This document shows, piece by piece, positions 1 to 5,741 of a stretch of 21,013 bases of DNA. The translations under genes and the position numbers were made by a program. Numbering within the stretch: the stretch's first letter is position 1; each line of letters starts with the position of its first letter. Below the pieces are notes generated by a model, which saw nothing but the letters and a program-made list of their open reading frames with translations, was not told where the DNA came from and searched no databases. This DNA comes from a virus: positions 1 through 21,013 of the IMG/VR virus record IMGVR_UViG_3300034104_002332; one strand, 5' to 3'.

Positions 1-144
1 ACGGTCAACGCCAACACGCCTGAGGGCAAGTACACCGTCGCCGCCATGTTCATTGGCTTCGAGAAGGTGGGCTACAAGATCAAGGACGAGACGCACCTTG
101 TCACAACGTCTGAGGGCGACGAGCTCCCGCAGGTGACGATATGA
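1..144 (+). CDS. C-terminal fragment of an unidentified phage protein
   Basis: An open frame enters from the left edge and ends at TGA 142-144, giving 47 visible residues with no start codon. The visible part is mixed charged and hydrophobic and ends in LPQVTI. I recognise no domain. The frame is accepted as real because its stop overlaps the ATG of the next gene (ATGA at 141-144), the same coupling used by most genes downstream, and because its codon use is rich in G/C at third positions like the neighbours. Function cannot be assigned from a fragment. Confidence 0.6.
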   Translation, partial: TVNANTPEGKYTVAAMFIGFEKVGYKIKDETHLVTTSEGDELPQVTI

Positions 145-269
145 CCGACCCAGAGCGTCAGGAGCTGCTCGACGAGATCGAGCGGCTCCGCGCCGCGTTG
201 AAGCGCATCGCAGGCGGTTGGCCAAAACCCATGCAACTGGCCCGCGAGACGCTCGAAAAGAAAAAGTGA
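141..269 (+). CDS. Small coiled-coil phage protein (42 aa)
   Basis: The ATG at 141 overlaps the stop of the preceding frame, and a short purine-rich GCAGG lies 8 bases upstream. The 42-residue product begins with an amphipathic helix (ELLDEIERLRAALKRIAGG) and continues with a second helical stretch (LARETLEKKK). Short proteins of the form IERLRAAL..IA.G.....LAR..L are very common in phage accessory regions. Their function is not known to me; a small oligomerising helix is all the sequence supports. It is the last gene before promoter region P1, so it probably ends the preceding transcription unit. Confidence 0.6.
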   Translation: MTDPERQELLDEIERLRAALKRIAGGWPKPMQLARETLEKKK

Positions 270-351
270 ATTATTTTGCACAAGGGGCTTGCAAGTAAAC
301 GCTTGCACGTCTACGGGTAGTTTCATCAAGCAAGCACAAGGAGACACCGAC
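270..351 (+). promoter_or_regulatory. Promoter/operator region P1
   Basis: This 82-base gap precedes the accessory gene chain. It holds TTGCAA (289-294) as a possible -35, then 17 bases, then a weak -10 (TACGGG, 312-317). Inside the -35/spacer lies an inverted repeat, TGCAAG (290-295) and CTTGCA (302-307), spaced by 6. Further down is ATCAAGCAA (325-333), and then AAGGAG (338-343) as ribosome-binding site for the ATG at 352. The same arrangement recurs at 4816-4887, so the region is probably a regulated promoter. The -10 is poor, so an activator or a different exact register is possible. Confidence 0.6.
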
Positions 352-597
352 ATGAAACTACACTGCATCAGCACCGACAAGGCCTTCCGGTCCTACAAGA
401 TCGTTCGCGGCCACGCACAGGCCAAGGCACTCTTTGTGCTTCAGCAGCAGATCCTTGAGACGGTTGATCGCGTACTCGTCAGCCGCAACTTCATCAGCAA
501 GTACCCAGACGAGGCAAGCGGCCACACGTCGCTCGACACCAACCTCACGGCGCTTCATGCGTTGATGAGCGCCAAGCGCGCAATCAGGGGGCTATGA
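352..597 (+). CDS. Hypothetical phage protein (81 aa)
   Basis: Product of 81 residues starting MKLHCISTDKAF. I chose ATG 352 over the longer in-frame start at 289. AAGGAG sits 8 bases before 352, the intervening GACACCGAC matches the leader used by other genes here, and starting at 289 would read through the P1 operator. The protein is mostly helical with basic patches (RSYKIVRGHAQAK near the N-terminus, MSAKRAIRGL at the end). No known domain is recognised. It is the first gene after P1 and the head of a chain of overlapping small genes, so it is probably an early accessory protein. Confidence 0.7.
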   Translation: MKLHCISTDKAFRSYKIVRGHAQAKALFVLQQQILETVDRVLVSRNFISKYPDEASGHTSLDTNLTALHALMSAKRAIRGL

Positions 598-764
598 GCA
601 TGCACAGCATCCCTCTCATAACCACACCCGTCCGCCAACTGGACGACAAGCTCTGGGCCATCTTCAGCAAGAAGGGCCCGCTTACCGCAGCGGAGCAGGC
701 TTACCTCGATCGCGTCGAGGCTGAATACCAAGCGACTATCTTTGACGAGGAGGAGTATAACTGA
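594..764 (+). CDS. Hypothetical small acidic phage protein (56 aa)
   Basis: ATG 594 overlaps the previous stop (ATGA), and the frame ends at TGA 762-764. The 56-residue product has a hydrophobic N-terminal stretch (IPLITTPVRQL), a central KLWAIFSKKGPLTAAEQAYLDRVEAEY segment that looks like a compact helical hairpin, and an acidic tail (FDEEEYN). No family recognised. Both ends overlap neighbours by 1 to 4 bases, which argues for a true, translationally coupled gene even though it is short. Confidence 0.65.
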   Translation: MSMHSIPLITTPVRQLDDKLWAIFSKKGPLTAAEQAYLDRVEAEYQATIFDEEEYN

Positions 765-1276
765 TGAGCATATTCAATCCATGGGGCGAGATCCGCAGGC
801 TCAAGGCCCAGCTCGAGGCAGGCTACGAGACGTACCGCATCGAAGAGACGCAGCAACAGGCAGAGTGGGCCAAGAAGGGCGCTCGGCTGCTCGAGCTGGA
901 GCGTGACAACGCCGACCTGCGCCGCGAGCTCAAGGAAGCCATTGGCCGTGGTGCCGATCACAACTTTGAGCTCGAACTCAAGCTGAGCGAGATGACTGCG
1001 CAGCGCAACAAGGCGAACAACGCCATCAAGCGCAAAGATCGCGTTATTCTGCGCCGCGACAACGACATCAAGTCGCTCAAGAGTATGTTGCGAGAGCTCC
1101 GTGAGAAGTATCACACTGTGTACGGCAATCACGGCGAGGCGTCTTACAACATGGGCAAGCTTAAAGTCTTGTGCACCAACCTCAAGGTTGAGAACCATGA
1201 GCTCAAGAAACAGCTCGCTCAGGCTGTCGACCCCCGCGACCCTAAGACGGGCCGCTTCACCAAGAAGGCGAAGTGA
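764..1276 (+). CDS. Coiled-coil phage protein (170 aa)
   Basis: The start ATG shares its A with the preceding stop (TGATG at 762-766). The 170-residue product is almost entirely helical and highly charged. Residues about 10-65 and 70-150 show heptad-like patterns such as LELERDNADLRRELKEA and LKVENHELKKQLAQA, indicating two coiled-coil segments. The C-terminal tail (DPRDPKTGRFTKKAK) contains a PKTGRF motif often seen at the ends of short phage and plasmid proteins. There is no catalytic motif. It is likely an oligomeric structural or scaffold-like accessory protein; the role is unknown. Confidence 0.75.
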   Translation: MSIFNPWGEIRRLKAQLEAGYETYRIEETQQQAEWAKKGARLLELERDNADLRRELKEAIGRGADHNFELELKLSEMTAQRNKANNAIKRKDRVILRRDNDIKSLKSMLRELREKYHTVYGNHGEASYNMGKLKVLCTNLKVENHELKKQLAQAVDPRDPKTGRFTKKAK

Positions 1277-1572
1277 CCATGCTCTACGATTTCGACATCG
1301 AGTATGAGCTGTTCGAGGAAGGCCCGATCGACGTGATCGAGTACTACGTCACAGCCTACGACACCGACACCGGCCGCATCCTGCGCCACAACATTGGCTT
1401 CCGCACGCACGACCTGTTCATCGACCCAGCAACGGGCGAGGAGCACGTCTACCCACGCAATCACAGCGACGCTCAGCGCGAGGTCGAGCTGCTCCTGTGC
1501 TCAGTGCGCAAGAAGGGCGCGATCAATCCGGTCTGGTGGTCAGAGCTGGTGCCGGCGGCGGTCTACCCGTGA
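1273..1572 (+). CDS. Hypothetical phage protein (99 aa)
   Basis: Two starts are possible. GTG 1273 overlaps the previous stop as GTGA; ATG 1279 lies two codons later. I list GTG because GTGA coupling is used repeatedly here (5319, 10342). The protein is acidic and beta-rich at the start (YDFDIEYELFEEGPIDVIEYYVTAYDTDTGRI), with repeated alternating aromatic and acidic residues, then a helical C-terminus with VWWSELVPAAVYP. No known domain is recognised. It sits in the middle of the coupled small-gene chain. Confidence 0.7.
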   Translation: MTMLYDFDIEYELFEEGPIDVIEYYVTAYDTDTGRILRHNIGFRTHDLFIDPATGEEHVYPRNHSDAQREVELLLCSVRKKGAINPVWWSELVPAAVYP

Positions 1573-1850
1573 CGGCGAACGACAACACGATGCCGGAAGA
1601 CGACGGCGAGTATCTGTCCGAGGAAGAGCTGAGCGACATGCTTGGCTCAGCCTCGCACCTCGGCACCGTTGTCGAGCGGCGGCTGATCGTCACTTGGCTG
1701 AACAAGAACGCCGCCGACTTCTTATTCGAGCCCGGCCTCGACCCCAAGCTTCAAGAGTATGGCACGACAGTGCTCGAGATGGTCGCCGACGCGATCACGA
1801 TGCAAGAGCACTGGACAGGTGCCAATAACATTAGGGAGACAATACAATGA
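1569..1850 (+). CDS. Hypothetical acidic phage protein (93 aa)
   Basis: GTG 1569 overlaps the preceding stop (GTGA). An in-frame ATG at 1590 gives an 86-residue alternative starting MPEDDGEYLSEEEL, and an open frame upstream is just overlap with the neighbour. The N-terminal third is strongly acidic (MPEDDGEYLSEEELSDMLG). The rest is helical with VVERRLIVTWLNKNAADFLFEPG, which has the look of a small dimerising helical domain. No family is recognised. The 3' end overlaps the next ATG by four bases. Confidence 0.65.
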   Translation: MTANDNTMPEDDGEYLSEEELSDMLGSASHLGTVVERRLIVTWLNKNAADFLFEPGLDPKLQEYGTTVLEMVADAITMQEHWTGANNIRETIQ

Positions 1851-2053
1851 CACGAAGCACCGACGAAATCATCAGGGAGGCAGCCCGCGTGCTGTCGAAG
1901 CAGGAGAAGCTGCGCAAAGAGCAGCGGGTGCTCGACACGCGCGTGCGCGAGCTGTGCCGCGAGTTTGAGACGGCTGAGCGCTGCTGGGGCCTTGCGCCTC
2001 ACATGCTGCGCCAAGAAGTCGAGACGCGCACCAAGAAGCGGATCGTGGCATGA
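1847..2053 (+). CDS. Small helical phage protein (68 aa)
   Basis: ATG 1847 overlaps the preceding stop (ATGA), with a GGGAGA purine run upstream as ribosome-binding site. The product is 68 residues, basic and highly helical (MTRSTDEIIREAARVLSKQ, then EKLRKEQRVLDTRVRELC), probably a coiled coil, ending RTKKRIVA. It contains two cysteines but no CxxC pair. No function can be assigned. It is part of the coupled chain. Confidence 0.65.
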   Translation: MTRSTDEIIREAARVLSKQEKLRKEQRVLDTRVRELCREFETAERCWGLAPHMLRQEVETRTKKRIVA

Positions 2054-2178
2054 CTAGCAACAACTGGCTATTTGTTACCATCATCGGCCTGTTTGGCCTG
2101 ACATGCTATCTGATCGCCACGCGCCCTGAGATCACGCAAGAAGAGCGCGAAGAGATGGAAGAGGAATGGTGGGGGTGA
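2050..2178 (+). CDS. Single-pass membrane micro-protein (42 aa)
   Basis: ATG 2050 overlaps the previous stop (ATGA), and the frame closes at TGA 2176-2178. The 42 residues consist of a short polar head (MTSNN), one clear membrane-spanning segment (WLFVTIIGLFGLTCYLIA, residues 6-23) and a strongly acidic cytoplasm-type tail (EITQEEREEMEEEWWG). The layout suggests a small inner-membrane protein. It could be an accessory lysis factor, a superinfection-exclusion peptide or a membrane anchor; the sequence does not decide between these. Its place in the chain and the clean hydrophobic segment argue that it is real. Confidence 0.7.
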   Translation: MTSNNWLFVTIIGLFGLTCYLIATRPEITQEEREEMEEEWWG

Positions 2179-2181
2179 GCA

Positions 2182-2391
2182 ATGCCAATCCGTAAGTTTG
2201 ACCGCATCTTTGGGGACAACGGTCTCTACACTGGCAAGCACGCAGCCGTTGTCGAATGCGACAAGTGCGGCAAGCAGATCGCATTTGAAACCGCGCATAG
2301 CTTTGGCGATGTCTATCAGCCGCCGGAGGTTGAAGAGCTTGGCTTCACCAAAATCTTAAAACCCAATGGCTATGATTTTATTTGTCGATGA
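2182..2391 (+). CDS. Incomplete zinc-ribbon-like protein (69 aa)
   Basis: ATG 2182 lies three bases after the preceding stop, with GGGGG and GAGC just upstream. The 69-residue product carries CDKCGKQIAFE (about residues 27-37) and, near its end, GYDFICR. This resembles the two halves of a small zinc ribbon, CxxC ... WxxxxxxxC, but the second half stops at ICR* where a second cysteine would be expected two or three residues later. Reading past the stop gives no cysteine. It may bind zinc as a dimer or with another ligand, or may be a truncated member. Function unknown. Confidence 0.65.
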   Translation: MPIRKFDRIFGDNGLYTGKHAAVVECDKCGKQIAFETAHSFGDVYQPPEVEELGFTKILKPNGYDFICR

Positions 2392-2451
2392 GGGTTGTAT
2401 CAAGCAATCGCTTTAATGTAGGCTGACCAGTTCAGCATGAAGGAGCACATA
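2392..2451 (+). promoter_or_regulatory. Putative promoter/operator P2 of the Cro/YdaS-like gene
   Basis: The gap between the zinc-ribbon gene and the regulator gene begins GGGTTG, as the two other promoter regions do. It contains TTGTAT (2395-2400) and then CAAGCAATCGCTT (2401-2413). That 13-mer matches the reverse complement of the P3 palindrome (CAAGCAATCACTT) at 12 of 13 bases. It also contains ATCAAGCAA (2399-2407). No good -10 is seen at 17 bases. AAGGAG at 2440-2445 with a 6-base spacer sets GTG 2452 as the start. Binding by the regulator encoded just downstream is an inference. Confidence 0.5.
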
Positions 2452-2694
2452 GTGGAACAATCAGGACTAGCACGCGCGGTCCAGTTCGCAGGAGGCGTTA
2501 CCGCCTTCTCTCGGACGGTCGGCGTGTCCCATCAGGCGGTCTACCAGTGGCTGCAACGCGGCTGGCTGACGCCGAAGCGCGCAGAGCAGGTAAGCGAGCT
2601 GTACGGGGTGCCTGCGGCCGAGCTGCTCGACCCAGAGATCACCAAGCTCGTGCGTGTCACTGACGTGGCCGATGTAGCTCAAGACCTCCTTTAA
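2452..2694 (+). CDS. Cro/YdaS-like helix-turn-helix regulator (80 aa)
   Basis: Start GTG 2452 is chosen because AAGGAG lies 6 bases upstream; ATG 2437 is in frame but has no ribosome-binding site. The 80-residue protein has AIxxAGG-type opening (RAVQFAGGVTAFSRTVGVSH), then QAVYQWLQRGWLTPKRAEQV and LYGVPAAELL. This is the usual layout of Cro/YdaS-type phage DNA-binding proteins, with the recognition helix around SHQAVYQWL (residues 26-34). It probably binds an operator as a dimer and controls phage transcription. It lies directly behind a site resembling the P1/P3 operator and ahead of the primase gene, so autoregulation and control of early genes are likely but inferred. Confidence 0.85.
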   Translation: MEQSGLARAVQFAGGVTAFSRTVGVSHQAVYQWLQRGWLTPKRAEQVSELYGVPAAELLDPEITKLVRVTDVADVAQDLL

Positions 2695-2709
2695 CTGGAG
2701 GGCCACCCC

Positions 2710-4815
2710 ATGCAGGATGAAAGGGACACATCCATGCCTAAAGTCGCGACCATTTCGCCTCAAAACCGCACGCTCGACGCGCCCGAGGAGCTGAAGGCGC
2801 TTCCTGCGTGGCTGGTGTGGCGCTATGAGCAGCACCCCGGCGAGGAGAAGCCACGCAAGGTGCCGTATTATGTCGAGGGCGGTCGGCGCTTCGGGCAACA
2901 GGGCTCGCCGCAGGATCGCGGTAAGCTGACTGCCTTCCACATGGCGCGCGACGAGGCTATGCGGCGCGGCTTTGACGGCGTGGGCTTTGCGCTCATGCCC
3001 GACTGGGGCATCACCGCGTTGGACTTCGACAAGTGCGTCGCGCCTGACGGCTCGCTGCCGCCAGAGATCAACGAGATCATCGCCAACACGTACAGCGAGT
3101 ACTCGCCCAGCGGCGAGGGCGTGCGCGCCTTTGTGCGCGGCAACCTCGGCAACCATAAGAGCTACGCAGAAGGCGGACGCTACGGCTTCGAGACCTTCAA
3201 CACGAACGGCTTCGTCACCATAACCGGCCGGCAGACAACGATCTGCGAGCTGGTCGGTAACGACAACCGCATCTCGGCGCCCACCGCCAAGGTAGTCACG
3301 CTGTGTGAGGCACGCTTCGCGGCGAGCACGGCGTCCAAGCAGTCCGACCCGGCCGACTTCATGATCGGCCACGAGCCGAAGCTCGGCCTGAGCATTGCGC
3401 AGATGGAAGAGCTGCTCGCAGCGCTCGACCCCGACATGCGCCGCGAAGACTGGATCAAGGTCGGCATGGCGCTACACCACGAGACCGAGGGTGGCGACGA
3501 CGGCTTCGAGATGTGGGACGAGTGGTCAGCCGGCGGCTCGACCTACCCCAGCACGGAAGGTCTGCGCGGCCAGTGGGACAGCTTCGATCGGCGCGTCGGC
3601 AACGGCCACCGGCAGGTGACCATGGCGACTGTGATCAAGCTGGCTAAGCAAGCGGGAGGCACGCTCACCGCAAACCCTACTCAGGCGGCGTCCGTCGATG
3701 ATCTGAAGCAGGTGGCCGAGCTGGCCGCCGAGACGGCCGCCGCCAACCCAACGCACGGCATGCAGACGCCGCCAGACTTTGACGGCAAGTTCCACGTTAT
3801 CAGCGCAGGCAACCTAGCGCGGCGCAAGCCGGGTGAGTGGCTGATCAAGGGCGTCCTGCCTAAGGCCGAGATCGCTGTGCTGTTCGGCGCGTCTGGCAGC
3901 GGCAAGAGCTTCGTCGGCATTGACCTGTTGGCCACGATCGCACGCGGGCAATCATGGCGTGGACGCAAGACTAAGAAAGGCCGCGGGCTGATTATCGCAG
4001 CAGAAGGCGGCGGCGCCTTCGGCAAGCGCATCGAGGCTTACGCGCGCCACCATGAGATGGACGCCGACGACCTCGAGCTGGGCATCATCGTTGCGCCGCC
4101 GAACTTCATGCTCAAGGAAGACATCAGCGAGCTGGTCAAGGCGGTGACCGCAGCAGGCGGTGCCGACGTGATCATGGTCGACACCTACGCGCAGGTCACG
4201 CCGGGCGCGAACGAGAACGCAGGCGAGGACATGGGTCTGGCGCTGGCCAACGCTCGCGCTCTGGCCGAGGCGACAGGCGCGCTAGTCATCCTTGTCCATC
4301 ACTCGGGCAAAGACGCGAACCGCGGATCACGCGGCTGGTCCGGCATCAAGGCTGCGGCTGACGTCGAGATCGAAGTGCTCAAGCACGAGAACGGCGAGCG
4401 CGAGATCCGCACGACTAAGATGAAGGACGGCGACGACGGCCTGAGCTGGGGCTTTAAGCTTGAGATCATCGAGGTCGGGCTGGATGATGACGGCGAGGCC
4501 GTCACGAGCTGCGTCGCGATCGAGGCTGAGCTGCCGAAGCCTGACGCGGACGACAAGCCGCGCAAGGGCATCAAGAAGTTTGGGCGCGTTGAGACGCACA
4601 TCCTTGAGACAATCGAGGCGACCGTCGATCCGTTCGCAGCGGACATGGACCTGAGCGCCTTCGTGCAGCTATGCGTCGATGGCATGCCTGCCCCTGAGCC
4701 GGGCAAGCGTGACGTGCGTAAGCAGGACATCCAGCGCGCCCTCAAGAGCCTAGTGAAAGGCCCCGAAGCGCCGCTCGTGATCGACCATGGAAAGATTATT
4801 TTCATGACAAGCTGA
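2710..4815 (+). CDS. Phage primase-helicase (prim-pol-like, PriCT-2, RepA-like AAA)
   Basis: A 701-residue replication protein. Start ATG 2710 (GGAG upstream) and ATG 2734 (AAAGGGA upstream) are both plausible. Residues about 25-190 resemble a primase-polymerase of the archaeo-eukaryotic type: VGFAL, then LDFDKC with the DxD pair at D105/D107, SPSGEGVRAF and FVTITGR. The usual histidine after SPSGxG is an arginine here. Residues about 226-318 fit PriCT-2 (DPDMRREDWIKVGMALHHE). From about 375 follows a RecA-fold helicase: Walker A GASGSGKS (393-400), Walker B VIMVDTY (about 486-492), then LVHHSGKDANRGSRGWSG. It would prime and unwind phage DNA for the polymerase encoded at 8192. The C-terminal 100 residues are unassigned. 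Confidence 0.88.
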   Translation: MQDERDTSMPKVATISPQNRTLDAPEELKALPAWLVWRYEQHPGEEKPRKVPYYVEGGRRFGQQGSPQDRGKLTAFHMARDEAMRRGFDGVGFALMPDWGITALDFDKCVAPDGSLPPEINEIIANTYSEYSPSGEGVRAFVRGNLGNHKSYAEGGRYGFETFNTNGFVTITGRQTTICELVGNDNRISAPTAKVVTLCEARFAASTASKQSDPADFMIGHEPKLGLSIAQMEELLAALDPDMRREDWIKVGMALHHETEGGDDGFEMWDEWSAGGSTYPSTEGLRGQWDSFDRRVGNGHRQVTMATVIKLAKQAGGTLTANPTQAASVDDLKQVAELAAETAAANPTHGMQTPPDFDGKFHVISAGNLARRKPGEWLIKGVLPKAEIAVLFGASGSGKSFVGIDLLATIARGQSWRGRKTKKGRGLIIAAEGGGAFGKRIEAYARHHEMDADDLELGIIVAPPNFMLKEDISELVKAVTAAGGADVIMVDTYAQVTPGANENAGEDMGLALANARALAEATGALVILVHHSGKDANRGSRGWSGIKAAADVEIEVLKHENGEREIRTTKMKDGDDGLSWGFKLEIIEVGLDDDGEAVTSCVAIEAELPKPDADDKPRKGIKKFGRVETHILETIEATVDPFAADMDLSAFVQLCVDGMPAPEPGKRDVRKQDIQRALKSLVKGPEAPLVIDHGKIIFMTS

Positions 4816-4887
4816 TTAGGGGGTTGCAAGTGATTGCTTGCACCTCTATATGCTACGTATCAAGCAACGAAAAAGGGAAACTACGAC
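4816..4887 (+). promoter_or_regulatory. Promoter/operator region P3
   Basis: Directly after the primase stop comes TTGCAA (4824-4829), a 17-base spacer and TATATG (4847-4852), overlapping CTATAT, the alphaproteobacterial form of the -10. Inside it is the inverted repeat TGCAAG (4825-4830) / CTTGCA (4837-4842). ATCAAGCAA follows at 4859-4867, then the ribosome-binding leader GGGAAACTACGAC (4875-4887) and ATG 4888. The -35, spacer length, palindrome and 9-mer match P1. This is the best-looking promoter in the window. A protein bound to the palindrome would cover the spacer and block or modulate RNA polymerase. Confidence 0.75.
4875..4887 (+). promoter_or_regulatory. Conserved ribosome-binding leader GGGAAACTACGAC
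   Basis: GGGAAACTACGAC immediately precedes ATG 4888. The identical 13 bases precede ATG 5074 (5061-5073). Close variants precede ATG 352 (GGAGACACCGAC), ATG 6911 (GGAAACTACGAAC) and ATG 7896 (GGACACTACGAA). The purine block is the Shine-Dalgarno element; conservation of the downstream ACTACGA part is more than a ribosome-binding site needs. Confidence 0.7.
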
Positions 4888-5058
4888 ATGACACACGACA
4901 TATACTTCACCGAAGCCCACCGCGCCCATCAGGCGTATGTGCCGGGCTATTGGCGTGCTGACTGCGAAGACGGTCGCTATTACACCGAAATGGAATGCGA
5001 AGTTGCAGGCCGCGAAGAGTTTGCTGAGAACGCTAAGCGCTATTTTGAAACGAACTAA
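4888..5058 (+). CDS. Hypothetical small phage protein (56 aa)
   Basis: First gene after promoter P3. ATG 4888 follows the leader GGGAAACTACGAC; an in-frame ATG at 4834 would start inside the promoter and is rejected. The 56 residues are rich in aromatic and acidic amino acids (HRAHQAYVPGYWRADCEDGR, then YYTEMECEVAGREEFAENAK) with two cysteines and several histidines. No family recognised. The position at the head of a strongly initiated operon suggests an abundant early product. Confidence 0.7.
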   Translation: MTHDIYFTEAHRAHQAYVPGYWRADCEDGRYYTEMECEVAGREEFAENAKRYFETN

Positions 5059-5060
5059 GA

Positions 5061-5073
5061 GGGAAACTACGAC
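5061..5073 (+). promoter_or_regulatory. Second exact copy of the ribosome-binding leader
   Basis: The same 13 bases as at 4875-4887 (GGGAAACTACGAC) sit directly before ATG 5074, only three bases after the preceding stop. Because no promoter fits in so small a gap, the copy must act at the level of mRNA, most simply as a strong translation start. Confidence 0.65.
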
Positions 5074-5322
5074 ATGCAAAAAGACCGTAACTATTATCGC
5101 CAGTGCGACAGTGCCACGATCCTTGTGTTAGCCAAGGAGGGCGGCGACGAGCTGTCTATGGTGCTGGCCGAGCGTCTGGCTGACGCACTCTTCGACCTCG
5201 AGCACGCAGACCGTAACGAGATCGCCGACCTGAACGCCGAGATCAACGACCTTAAGGAAGAGATCACCGAGGCGAACCAAACCATCCGCTACCTTGAAAG
5301 TGAACTGGAGAACGTAAAGTGA
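5074..5322 (+). CDS. Coiled-coil phage protein (82 aa)
   Basis: ATG 5074 follows the conserved leader. The first 30 residues (MQKDRNYYRQCDSATILVLA) are unassigned. Residues about 30-82 form a long acidic helix with heptad spacing (LADALFDLEHADRNEIADL, then EITEANQTIRYLESELENVK), so a coiled-coil oligomer is likely. There is no catalytic motif. Its stop overlaps the GTG of the next gene (GTGA), placing it in the same unit as the DUF2800 nuclease. Confidence 0.7.
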   Translation: MQKDRNYYRQCDSATILVLAKEGGDELSMVLAERLADALFDLEHADRNEIADLNAEINDLKEEITEANQTIRYLESELENVK

Positions 5323-5741
5323 GCTACCGCATCGAAATTACCGCCGCATCGTTGGAAGAGCTGGCCGACAAGGCTCTGGCTCTGGGCGGTCGTCTGGTTG
5401 TCGTACACACATCAGCGGCCTCATCTCAGATCCGTGCGGAGGTCGCCGAAGCCGCACCCGTGGACCCTACGCCGGCCCCCAAGAGTGCCCCAGTTGTGGA
5501 AGTCTCCGAGAGCCAGCCAACGACGACGGAACCCTCTTCTACCCCTGCCCCTGCGGCTAAGGATGGCGTGCCGGACTTCGACACCGTCGTCACGCCGCTG
5601 GTGCTCAAGCTGGTCGAGGTGAAGGGCAAGCCTGCCGCGCAGGAAGTGCTCGGCCGCTTCGGCGTCATCAAGGCCTCGCATCTTTCTGACGAGCGCTGGC
5701 AGGAGCTGGTCGACGCAATCAACGACGAGCTCGTCGCATGA
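5319..5741 (+). CDS. Two-part hypothetical protein with Pro/Ala linker (140 aa)
   Basis: The start is GTG 5319, overlapping the previous stop (GTGA). Residues 1-35 form a small alpha/beta segment (SYRIEITAASLEELADKAL). Residues about 45-88 are a Pro/Ala/Ser/Thr-rich flexible linker. The C-terminal 50 residues are helical (VVTPLVLKLVEVKGKPAAQE, then VLGRFGVIKASHLSDERWQE). The C-terminal pattern, a helix pair with LGRFGV..ASHL....W.ELVD, is familiar from phage recombination-region proteins, but I cannot name a family. It is translationally coupled to the nuclease gene behind it (ATGA at 5738), which suggests a partner role in DNA processing. Confidence 0.7.
   Translation: MSYRIEITAASLEELADKALALGGRLVVVHTSAASSQIRAEVAEAAPVDPTPAPKSAPVVEVSESQPTTTEPSSTPAPAAKDGVPDFDTVVTPLVLKLVEVKGKPAAQEVLGRFGVIKASHLSDERWQELVDAINDELVA

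Noticed and set aside
2437-2451. ATG 2437 as start of the Cro/YdaS-like gene
   Set aside because: No Shine-Dalgarno lies upstream, whereas AAGGAG at 2440-2445 is ideally placed for GTG 2452 and the homologous part of the protein begins after it.
2467-3372. Long open frame on the minus strand opposite the regulator and primase genes
   Set aside because: It lies fully antisense to strongly supported genes, gives a low-complexity Leu/Ala/Arg/Val product with no motif, and is explained by the G/C-rich third positions of the plus-strand genes.
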